Part shown: piece by piece, positions 1 to 11,700 of the stretch
Layout of the letters: every line of letters begins with the position of its first letter
Position numbering within the stretch: position 1 is the stretch's first letter
Source: Paraescarpia echinospica
Lineage: Eukaryota; Annelida; Polychaeta; Sabellida; Siboglinidae
Reading direction: 5' to 3'
NCBI GenBank assembly: GCA_020002185.1
Contig: CM034536.1
Span: 10,316,764-10,380,763, forward strand
Length of the DNA stretch: 64,000 bases
Position numbers and translations under genes: made by a program
Notes under the pieces: model-generated
The model's database searches: none
What the model was told of the DNA's origin: nothing
Seen by the model: the letters and a program-made list of their open reading frames with translations, nothing else

Positions 1-147
1 TTGTAATGTTGCTATATCAATGTTCAACCTGTTTAACTCAAAGTCGATGATGGCTGTCTTCCTTGAGTCACTGATCTGTTGAAGATGATTCGATAAGCCA
101 GGACACATGGTTCTAACATTCCAGCTTGCTAAGCGAAGAGCTGGCAT
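1..147 (-). mobile_element. LINE ORF start: AP-endonuclease domain (cut by window edge)
   Basis: Read on the minus strand, an ATG at 147 opens a frame that runs off the window start. Its beginning, MPALRLASWNVRTM, matches the N-terminus of the exonuclease/endonuclease/phosphatase (AP-endonuclease) domain that opens the polyprotein of many invertebrate non-LTR retrotransposons; host databases often misname such ORFs 'craniofacial development protein 2-like'. The frame then continues through a DSRKTAIID segment. In active elements this domain nicks the target DNA. Only about 49 residues are visible, so activity cannot be judged. The upstream minus-strand ORF ending at 163 is in the same frame, separated by one TAA. 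Confidence 0.75.
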
Positions 148-780
148 CTTCTTGTGTTTCTTTTATTTGTCTGGTGGTAGTTTGTCGATCCGCTTGTTGA
201 GCAGATGCTCTGAGCTCCACACACCCATAGAAGCAGGCGAACCGTGGTGGGTCAGCACCTTACTGACAGGTGGGTTCCCAGCTTGTGGCGGGCGGTGGCT
301 GACCAGTGGGACACGATGGTCCCTCCCACCGTCGGAGGCAACCCGTAGCACCCGTTCCCTAATGTTGTGCTGCCGCTGATCAGCGACAGAGGAGTGTCCT
401 TTCCATGGCGGCGCAAACCTGGGCAATGTGTATGGAGATCCTGGGTTGCCCAATCGTCACGGTCCCTCTCTCTGCCTCACTGGTGTGATCCAAAGGAATG
501 CAAAGCAAGACATCTGGCACCAGCTCAGCTGTAGAAGCTGCCGGGAAGATGGCGCGGTTGACATCAAACCCTTACGGGGCTCCACTCCGGATTTTCTGTT
601 AGGGTTTACTCCCTTAGATCACTGGCCTACCAAGGCTAAAGAGCGTGATCTACCCTGTACTATTTCCCCATTGATGGGGATTGGAATAGTGCAATGTCGG
701 GACATATCCACACGCCGGTGGGCCCTGCCCAGCACACCTCTGGGGCTACAATCTGCTCCGAGATCCCTTGCACATTAGTC
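148..780 (-). mobile_element. 5' leader / upstream ORF of the same LINE
   Basis: This stretch is GC-richer than its surroundings and holds a 96-codon minus-strand ORF (453 to 163) in frame with the endonuclease ORF at 147, with one TAA between them. The predicted peptide is rich in Arg, Pro and Ser and shows no domain I recognise. Position and base composition suggest the 5' leader of the LINE at 1-147. The GC composition stops near 780, where AT-rich sequence begins, so the element boundary is probably there. This is inference; no target-site duplication was identified. Confidence 0.45.
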
Positions 781-1340
781 TGGGGCCGCAAGATGCCCAG
801 TATCCGCATTATTTTAATTGGGTAATTAATTATTTTATTGGATTAATTGGATCAAAATTAAGGATATTCTGTAATGTATATATTATTAACTTTAGTAAAC
901 GTCATAAAACACTGCAATCTTATGCTATACAAACCTAATCCTGCATTATCATAATAATTACAGAAACTACACCAAGGATCACAATAGGACCTGGACGAGG
1001 AATGTTACGTATAGTACTTGCTAAACAGTAATGCTGTTACATACAATAACATTGAAGGCAATACTCAACGCAGTGGCACTAGTTTACATGGCTACTTTAT
1101 TTCGGCGACAACCTTTTTACTCCAGGACATCAGCCTATAAGGCGGAGTCCAGTGCCCCTCAGTGACACATCATTAATCTAACCACTGCCATGGCAATGCA
1201 GCCTGTGTAGTGCCTACTAGAGTTCCAATCTCTTAAGGACACTGCCTTTAAGTGAACAGTCCAATGTGTGCCAAACACACTAAACATCTCCCTTTTTCGC
1301 AAACGTAAGTAAGACTGTTATATATTCTATCACTACGCTC
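781..1340. other. Spacer between two mobile-element remnants, no gene seen
   Basis: AT-rich sequence between the LINE and the gypsy remnant. No ORF with recognisable similarity, no RNA gene and no clear repeat was seen. Confidence 0.4.
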
Positions 1341-2490
1341 TCCAAGTTTACTACATCTATGTATCGTCCATTTCGCGTTGACTACAACTGCTTTCTAATT
1401 GGATACAAAGCTCTAGAGTTATTTCGGACGCACACTGGTACGTTCACTGCGGCGAAGCGTCGGCTCTTCCAATTTGCCTGTGCGACTCGGCGAATTGTTA
1501 ATCGGCTGCTCCACACTGCCCGACGGTTGGGTAGTAACAGTACACGCACGTCCACTAGGGTTGTCAGTAGCAGGTGTAGCACTGTCCCTGGCCGTCGTGT
1601 TGATCTGGTTGCGATTCCGTCGCAGCACCGACTGTGGCGTCCGATCGTGTCGTCTCACTGTCGCCGGCTGCAACTTTCCGTTGTGTCTCATTCACACGGC
1701 CTTGCCTGGGTGTAATTCCCGTCGGAACCTCGACGTGGCGACATCGTGATAGTGTGCAGCTGTCGCCTGTCTTGTTTCCAGTTTTCGTCGAACCATCTCT
1801 ACATCAATGTGCTATGGTTTTAACATGTGCTCCATCTGATGTATATTAGTACGCAGATTTCTACCTTGCAGTAAGAGTGCAGGTGACGGCAATCCATCAC
1901 CTATCGGCGTACTGCGCACTGCTGCCAGAGTCTGCAGTAAACCCTTCCAGTCAGACATCTTCTTCAAGCTTCGTTTGATCGTCTGCACCATGTTCTCAGC
2001 CATCCCATGACTTTGGTGATAATGTGGACTAGATGTTGCATGTATCATGTTCATTCGCTTCACAAACTCACGGAATTCAGAACTGTCACTGAGAATTGTT
2101 TTCAGGAATCCCAAAACATCTTCTGCAGATGCCCGATCACCCTACTGCTTCTCGTGTCAGCTAGTTTGACGACATTTGGCCACTTGTTGTAACAGTCGAC
2201 CAACAGGAGATACGAGTGTCCGTCAAGCACGAACAAGTCACTCGCTACCACTTGATATGGGTAACTTGACACTTCGTGTGGCTGTACAGGCAACGGTGGG
2301 TGTGCCGATCTATTTTGTTGGCACTCCGCACAACTTTCTACTGCGTCACGGATTTGATTTATGTTCCCTGGCCAGTACACTGCCGTCTTCGCTCTCTACG
2401 TGCACTTTACGATGCCCAAATGTCCCTCGTGGATGTTGCTTATTGCAGCCTTGCGTACCGCATATTAACAATTCTAAACATAATACCTGA
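1341..2490 (-). pseudogene. Ty3/gypsy-like LTR retrotransposon pol remnant (integrase)
   Basis: On the minus strand the translated order is an HHCC zinc-binding module (IHEGH near 2430, then CAEC near 2330), a YWPG motif just before it, and an integrase core. A first Asp lies in VASDLF (about 2225), a second in ILSDSSEF (about 2085), and the Glu in GMAE (about 2000). The tail after 1812 is Arg/Ser-rich and ends in an RRSER-type segment typical of gypsy pol C-termini. The copy is dead: a TAG interrupts the zinc module near 2418, the frame shifts near 2105 between the two Asp motifs, and the tail is spread over more than one frame. No LTRs, protease or RT were found, so this is a fragment. Confidence 0.8.
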
Positions 2491-2640
2491 ATGGTGTAAC
2501 TTGCATTTAGAAATTCTTAACATAATAATAAATTAACAGTTTACTTACTATAAAAGAATAATCTGAATATCCCACGCAGAATCGGCTTATTTAAATCGTT
2601 TGATGTAACCACTCGTCTGTTTCACGGGACACTATCACTT
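2491..2640. other. AT-rich junction, no feature seen
   Basis: Short AT-rich sequence between the gypsy remnant (-) and the Mutator-like remnant (+). No TIR or target duplication could be recognised. Confidence 0.3.
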
Positions 2641-3200
2641 CATTGTGAAAGTGAGGAAATGTTTGACACGTTATATGATGACCTTTCAATAACATGGACT
2701 AGCACCTGTTTGGATATTTTAATCATGAAATTAAACCGAGTATAATAAATCACTATGGAAGCTGGTTGTTAGAAACTCTTAATATGTACAACCCATTTTG
2801 TGGTATTACTAATAACGTTTCAGAAAGTATTAATCGCGTGTTCAAGGATTTGACATGTTGGAAAAGCCAGCCTGTTGACTGTGCTTTATTACCATTAGCT
2901 CTGTGGCATCTGCAAAGGTACTTACTTCCATATGGAAATCTTCAGGGGAAGGCTGATGTAGGTCAATACCACCTAAAATCTGAATTTAGAGATTTGATAA
3001 TTTCATCAGAAGAAATTACTAATGTGAACAATATTATTTCCCCAGAAAATATAGTAGATTTTATCAGAAAATCTGATAAAATTCAAAACCAACCCAATCA
3101 AAATCCAGTAAATTGCAATTCAGATCGTGACACCAAACCTAAGATTACTTTAGTTCATGATGTGCGTGCATGTAAATGCCACTATTTTAACAGAAGATGA
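2641..3200 (+). pseudogene. Mutator-like element, transposase C-terminal part (degenerate)
   Basis: An open segment (2766-3200) reads NPFCGITNNVSESINRVF near its start, the 'asparagine-rich, not-in-a-MULE-core' type of sequence that precedes the SWIM zinc finger in Mutator-like transposases. Related sequence upstream (about 2660-2765) is in other frames, so at least one frameshift lies near 2740. The conserved DDE core itself is not visible, so the element is 5'-truncated. It continues into the SWIM segment at 3303 and the Ulp1-like segment after 3800 in the same orientation, which is the basis for treating 2641-4440 as one element. A domesticated host gene is possible but the frameshifts argue against it. 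Confidence 0.55.
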
Positions 3201-3239
3201 TAACACGGATAGTCCAGGACCCATGCGTCCACAAAAAAA

Positions 3240-3722
3240 TTTCCCGAGTTTGCTCTTGCAAAGGCTGTCATAGAAAACAAAGGAGTCGTTCACATCCCAG
3301 AGATGGAATGTTTTATAGTCAAGGGCAGTAAAGTCAAATTATTTTTAAAACAGACCTGCCAATGCCCATCCACAAGTCAGTGTTATCATATTGTTGCCCC
3401 TAAAATGTGTATTGGCATGTATACATGTATTCCAAATGAAAAAGTAAATATCACCCAGCTCAGAAGAAACAGCAGAAAACGCTTAGATAAAAAATCGAGC
3501 AGTAAACAACTTGACTATAACCCAGCACCAGATTTGCTGCTGTGCTTGTCAGTATTGTCAGAATTAGACGAAACACTACCAGATTATAATGTAAAAGCTT
3601 CTGCTCCTCCTACTACTTCTACTCCAGTCAATAACACTACAAGGTTTAAAACATCGTCACCAGCCACACCTAAATGTAATAGTATACTATGCATTTTAGA
3701 GACACTCCTAAATACAGTGTAA
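3240..3722 (+). pseudogene. SWIM zinc-finger segment of the Mutator-like element
   Basis: The 139-codon open segment from 3303 contains CQCPSTSQCYH at about residues 19-29, fitting the SWIM pattern C-x-C-xn-C-x-H found after the catalytic core of MULE transposases, where it is thought to bind DNA or protein. The rest is Ser/Thr/Lys-rich with no further domain. It ends at a TAA at 3720. Stops and frame changes separate it from both neighbouring segments, so it is not part of an intact protein. Confidence 0.65.
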
Positions 3723-3779
3723 AAAGTGAGTAACATTTGACACAGGAAATGTTTTAAAACATGAACTCAGCCCTACCTC

Positions 3780-4440
3780 CAGTCGCCATCTTATTGTGCA
3801 AGAAACTACAGAACAACGTACAATGCTAACACCAACAGATCAACATTGCACTGGTAAAGCTACAGTTAGACGATCATTGAAATTAGTCAAATCAAAACTT
3901 CTGAGAGAAAAAACATTAGAAACAGAAATCTTAGGAAATAAAAAAATTACCTTAGACATATTTGGCTTGATAAATAAAATCTTAATTATAGATTTCCCGT
4001 ATACCGATGGTTTTCAATCTACATTGTTGGTACCAATATTAATTTTGATGACATGAACAAATGTTGGCAATACACAACCAAATTTGGAACGCGTGCAGGC
4101 CCCACAGCACAAATACACCACAATGGTCAAGGCCACTGGGTAGGTTCTTTAAAAGATAAGGGTGGTCGAATTTATGTTTTGGACAGTTTATACACAAGTC
4201 AACTTTCTCCCTCGCTGCAAATACAGTTAGCTTGTATATATATATGGGTGTGGCATAAAGGTGCTGCAGATTTTTGTGCCATTCGTTTAACAACAAGATC
4301 CAGGAACAGAAGACTGTGGCATATTTGCCATAGCCAATATTGTTGAATTTTGTACGAGTGGTTATAAAGAACTGGAAAATCAATCACGACCATAGAACTT
4401 TGACATGGTAAACTGTAGACAACATTTAATGGCATGTCTC
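3780..4440 (+). pseudogene. Ulp1-like (C48) cysteine-protease segment of the Mutator-like element
   Basis: Pieces in different frames together show the C48 layout: a TDGFQSTLL lead-in (about 4003-4030), a His in QGHWVGS (about 4125-4145), an Asp in YVLDSL (about 4170-4190), then after a frame change a Gln/Cys block reading QQDPGTEDCGIFAIAN (about 4290-4340). Known family members cleave SUMO-like proteins, and Ulp1-type domains are carried by some Mutator-like transposons. The frame is lost near the short TA run at 4235-4245, a plausible slippage site, and again near 4280. The last recognisable coding sequence is around 4440. Confidence 0.65.
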
Positions 4441-4588
4441 AAATCAAAAAAGTTTATCCGTTTTCCAAAAATACCTCTACCCCACGAAATAAAAATTTAT
4501 ATGGACATATTTTTAATAGTGCAAGAATTGTAACTTGTAGCTGTGTACATGCACAAGCCTTTCGAGCGCTGTATCTATATAATTTATA

Positions 4589-5631
<1,043 letters not shown>

Positions 5632-5776
5632 ATGTCGTTTCGACGAAGAGGTTCGTTTGCTCGAAGTCTCAGGAGCATCGAACCCGAGTATTGCGATTTT
5701 CTCGCAGATGGTGGAATAACAGCGGCGAAGAAAAATCAATGGTTTTTTGAGATCGCCTGGGAAGTAGCAAATAAGG
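5632..5776 (+). CDS. GYS: GYS exon 1 (start codon, N-terminal regulatory segment)
   Basis: Encodes residues 1-48 plus one base of codon 49. The ATG has A at -3 and an in-frame TGA 30 bases upstream. The N-terminus begins [15 protein letters not shown]; Ser8 sits in a basic context like vertebrate phosphosite 2. It ends in the conserved WEVANK just before the donor GGTAGGT. The split Val codon (G|TC) joins exactly to exon 2. Confidence 0.93.
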
Positions 5777-8700
5777 GTAGGTTCCTCTTTCGTCGACTTC
5801 AAGTTGAACTTCATTTTATGTGTCAGAGCATACACTGCTAACATTTTGAGGGTGCTGGCGAGATTTTGTCTGAATATGCAAGCGTGGAAACAGAAACATG
5901 TGTTATGATTTGTTGATATGTCATCTACTACATGTTGTCATCAACCCAGAAAGAAGTATAACACAAAACATGACGTTGAACTTACAAGTGGGAGGGGCTC
6001 AATCAAACCTTCAACTTTACGGTTTACCTTGCCCTTGGACCTGGTTACTCGATCGCCGTAACTGGGTTAGTATTTGCCTTGCCCCTTCAGCATCAGGCTT
6101 GAGGTCTGGCTTAGCCTTTGGTCTCGCATTGCTAATTGCATTTCGTGTCATGTTAAATGATGGGGAATTTTAACATCTAGCCGTGATACGAGTTGTGTTT
6201 ATGGAAATTGTGGTATATAGTATTATACAGTGTTTATAAATTATGTAATTGCCTTAAATTAATTCTTAAATCTTTGTATGCAAATTTCAATATATGCACT
6301 CATTGTAGATGTACTTTCAAATGTGTCTGTGATACCATATCTTTTTCAGTGGTTATAACCGCTAGCACGGTAAATGTTTTGTTTTTGTATGGAAAGTGTA
6401 AGTATTTCTATGAGCTAACATTGTAAAAGTAAAGGGGTATTCTGTGGTTACACATCTTACATTTTCCATCTTTTTTTCGTTTTGAGTGGCTATAGTTTTA
6501 ATAATTAAATGCTTTGCACTGTTCATGGTGAATGTATGTGACACAAAATGAAATGATTACTTTTTATTCTGTGAATGTGCAGAGTTCGGATTCTCACATT
6601 GTAAACACGAAAAGGACATGTTAAAAAGACACACTTAAAATCCAAAGTCTCCTCATACTGTAATTGTTGCGAAAAAATTTAGCTAAGGTAAATATTGTTA
6701 TATGGCAATAGTTGAGGGAATATTATGTAATTCATAAACTTGGGGTTGTCACAATAATCAGTTACTCATGTTATGGTTAGGCCAAATAAAATAACACCTG
6801 TGTCTCCGATAACCCAACTGTCCCTAGTATTTCTGTGCGGCCCTATGTATTTTTCAAGAACAAAAGAAAATGATTTTTTATGATGCTGACCCTCGACCCT
6901 TGCCTCTCACCAAAAAACTGTTTAACATTATATTATATTCGGCAAAAGACTATTGCAACAGATAATCATTGCAAAAGTCCTGAAAAGTAACAAAAATTTA
7001 CCTTTTGGAACACTAATTCTGTAATCGGCCCTAGTATTGGATGAATTTCCGCATAAATCGTTGCAAAATGTCATGGCGCCACTGCTACGTACCTCGTGTC
7101 AACTGACGTAAACATGGACGCAGATCGTTGTCTGGTTGTCCGCTAAGCGCATTGAAAACATGTTGTTAATTAAATATACTTGTTGCATTGTTAGTGTACA
7201 GATTCCGCATAAGTGTACAGATTCCTGTTTCGAACACAAAATTTGAAGGAATAATAATAATATGATAACTTCTATTACGCCTAAATCCTTGGAAACCAAG
7301 CTCAGAAGCGCATCAAAACAATAGGATCGGGCAATCTCAAAATCCATAAGTACTATTCCAGTTGTCAACAGATAAGCAAGGTTGTAAAGATAAGTTTTTA
7401 CATGACGACGGAATTTTTAAATATTTTCAACTGATCTAACACTAAGAGGGAGCATATTCCAAAGAGTTGGTGCAGCAACAAAAAAAGCCCTAATTCCAAT
7501 GTTAGTGTTGATTCTAGGAACAAAAAGTAGGTCAGAACTAGATGATCGAAGCTGGATAGGTTTTCTTACAGGAGTAAGCAATGAATGCAAATAAAAACGA
7601 TTGCTTACTGGACAGTGCCTGGTATGTAATAGTACAGATGTTAAATATTATACGATATCATACAGGAAGCCAATGCAGACAAAGCGAGAAAAACGAGGAG
7701 ATCTTGTAACTACTCTTGCTAGACAATTTTGGACATGCTGAAGTTTTGTGATATCCTTGCTAGCGATATTATCAAAGAGGGAATTGCAATAGTCAAGTCT
7801 GCTGCTAACAAGCACTGTTGTAATAGTTTTACCAACAGAAAATGACATATACCGGTGAATACGGCGAAGATCACGAATATGATAAAAACAGCAGCGACAT
7901 GTTTCAGACGTGTTGTCGGAAATTGAAGTTACTATCAAAGATCACTCCTACATTCCGCACCGAGCAACATCTGCCTCTAGGTTACGCTGGCGCCAAATGA
8001 TATAGTCTGGGTTTTGTAGTTCTAACAAATTCCGTTGGATGGCGTCATATATGGCGCTAGCTAAAATGGTTGAACAAAAATAATTAGTGACACTGAACTT
8101 GCATAGTCCATAGCCTGTGGGATTTCTGTAATATATTGTCAATTTTGGCTGTTACATTATTTTAATTGCCCATAGTACTAGTTTGTTAATTTGATTTCAT
8201 TTCAGTGTTTATAAATGATGCACACTGCAGCTTCTAATGTGATTTTATTTTAAAAGGTATGACGGATTGGATTCGGTTGCTTTTGTTTGACTGTAACTGT
8301 AATTCACATTGATGAAAGACCATTTAAATGTACAATATCTTATTCTGTAACTCACATTGATGAAAGACCATTTAAATGTACAATTCCTTATTCTGTAACT
8401 CACATTGATGAAAGACCATTTAAATGTACAATTCCTTATTCTGTAACTCACATTGATGAAAGACCATTTAAATGTACAATTCCTTATTCTGTAACTCACA
8501 TTGATGAAAGACCATTTAAATGTACAATTCCTTATTCTGTAACTCACATTGATGAAAGACCATTTAAATGTACAATTCCTTATTCTGTAACTCACATAGA
8601 TGAAAGACCATTTAAATGTACAATTCCTTATTCTGTAACTCACATTGATGAAAGACCATTTAAATGTACAATTCCTTATTCTGTAACTCACATAGATGAA

Positions 8701-11700
8701 AGACCATTTAAACGTACAGTTCCTTATTCTGTAACTCACATTGATGAAAGACCATTTAAATGTACAATTCCTTATTCTGTAACTCACATTGATGAAAGAC
8801 CATTTAAACGTACAATTCCTTATTCTGTAACTCACATTGATGAAAGACCATTTAAACGTACAATTCCTTATTCTGTAACTCACACTGATGAAAGACCATT
8901 TAAACGTACAGTTCCTTATTCTGTAACTCACACTGATGAAAGACCATTTAAACGTACAATTCCTTATTCTGTAACTCACATAGATGAAAGACCATTTAAA
9001 TGTACAATTCCTTATTCTGTAACTCACATAGATGAAAGACCATTTAAACGTACAATTCCTTATTCTGTAACTCACATTGATGAAAGACCATTTAAATGTA
9101 CAGTTCCTTATTCTGTAACTCACACTGATGAAAGACCATTTAAACGTACATTTCCTTATTCTGTAACTCACATTGATGAAAGACCATTTAAATGTACAGT
9201 TCCTTATTCTGTAACTCACATAGATGAAAGACCATTTAAATGTACAGTTCCTTATTCTGTAACTCACATTGATGAAAGACCATTTAAATGTACAGTTCCT
9301 TATTCTGTAACTCACACTGATGAAAGACCATTTAAATGTACAGTTCCTTATTCTGTAACTCACATTGATGAAAGACAATTTAAATGTACAGTTCCTTATT
9401 CTGTAACTCACACTGATGAAAGACCATTTAAATGTAAAGTTCCTTATTCTGTAACTCACACTGATGAAAGACCATTTAAATGTGCAGTTCCTTATTCTGT
9501 AACTCACATTGATGAAATACCATTTAAATGTACAGTTCCTTATTCTGTAACTCACACTGATGAAAGACCATTTAACTGTACAGTTCCTTATTCTGTAACT
9601 CACACTGATGAAAGACCATTTAAATGTGCAGTTCCTTATTCTGTAACTCACATTGATGAAAGACCATTTAAATGTGCAGTTCCTTATTCTGTAACTCACA
9701 CTGATGAAAGACCATTTAAATGTACAGTTCCTTATTCTGTAACTCACATTGATGAAAGACCATTTAAATGTACAGTTCCTTATTCTGTAACTCACACTGA
9801 TGAAAGACCATTTAAATGTACAGTTCCTTATTCTGTAACTCACACTGATGAAAGACCATTTAAATGTACAGTTCCTTATTCTGTAACTCACATTGATGAA
9901 AGACCATTTAAATGTACAATTCCTTATTCTGTAACTCACATTGATGAAAGACCATTTAAATGTGCAGTTCCTTATTCTGTAACTCACATAGATGAATGAC
10001 CATTTAAATGTACAGTTCCTTATTCTGTAACTCACACTGATGAAAGACCATTTAAATGTACAGTTCCTTATTCTGTAACTCACACTTATGAAAGACCATT
10101 TAAAAGTGCAGTTCCTTATTCTGTAACTCACACTGATGAAAGACCATTTAAATGTGCAATTCCTTATTCTGTAACTCACACTGATGAAAGACCATTTAAA
10201 TGTGCAGTTCCTTATTCTGTAACTCACATTGATGAAAGACCATTTAAATGTGCAATTCCTTATTCTGTAACTCACACTGATGAAAGACCATTTAAATGTG
10301 CAGTTCCTTATTCTGTAACACACACTGATGAAAGACCATTTAAATGTGCAATTCCTTATTCTGTAACTCACACTGATGAAAGACCATTTAAATGTGCAGT
10401 TCCTTATTCTGTAACTCACACTGATGAAAGACCATTTAAATGTGCAGTTCCTTATTCTGTAACTCGCACTGATGAAAGACCATTTAAATGTGCAGTTCCT
10501 TATTCTGTAACTCACACTGATGAAAGACCATTTAAATGTGCAATTCCTTATTCTATAACTCACACTGATGAAAGACCATTTAAATGTGCAGTTCCTTATT
10601 CTGTAACTCACATTGATGAAAGACCATTTAAATGTGCAATTCCTTATTCTGTAACTCACATAGATGAAAGACCATTTAAATGTGCAGTTCCTTATTCTGT
10701 AACTCACACTGATGAAAGACCATTTAAATGTGCAGTTCCTTATTCTGTAACTCACATTGATGAAAGACCATTTAAATGTGCAATTCCTTATTCTGTAACT
10801 CACACTGTTGAAAGACCATTTAAATGTGCAGTTCTTTATTCTGTAACTCACACTGATGAAAGACCATTTAAATGTGCAATTCCTTATTCTGTAACTCACA
10901 CTGATGAAAGACCATTTAAATGTGCAGTTCCTTATTCTGTAACTCACACTGATGAAAGAACATTTAAATGTGCAATTCCTTATTCTGTAACTCACATTGA
11001 TGAAAGACCATTTAAATGTACAGTTCCTTATTCTGTAACTCACACTGAAGAAAAACCATTTAAATGTACAGTTCCTTATTCTGTAACTCACACTGATGAA
11101 AGACCATTTAAATGTGCAATTCCTTATTCTGTAACTCACACTGATGAAAGACCATTTAAATGTGCAGTTCCTTATTCTGTAACTCACACTGATGAAAGAC
11201 CATTTAAATGTGCAGTTCCTTATTCTGTAACTCGCACTGATGAAAGACCATTTAAATGTGCAGTTCCTTATTCTGTAACTCACACTGATGAAAGACCATT
11301 TAAATGTACAGTTCCTTATTCTGTAACTCACACTGATGAAAGACCATTTAAATGTACAGTTCCTTATTCTGTAACTCACATTGATGAAATACCATTTAAA
11401 TGTACAGTTCCTTATTCTGTAACTCACACTGATGAAAGACCATTTAAATGTGCAGTTCCTTATTCTGTAACTCACACTGATGAAAGACCATTTAAATGTG
11501 CAGTTCCTTATTCTGTAACTCACACTGATTAAAGACCATTTAAATGTGCAATTCCTTATTCTGTAACTCACACTGATGAAAGACCATTTAAATGTGCAGT
11601 TCCTTATTCTGTAACTCACACTGATGAAAGACCATTTAAATGTGCAGTTCCTTATTCTGTAACTCGCACTGATGAAAGACCATTTAAATGTGCAGTTCCT

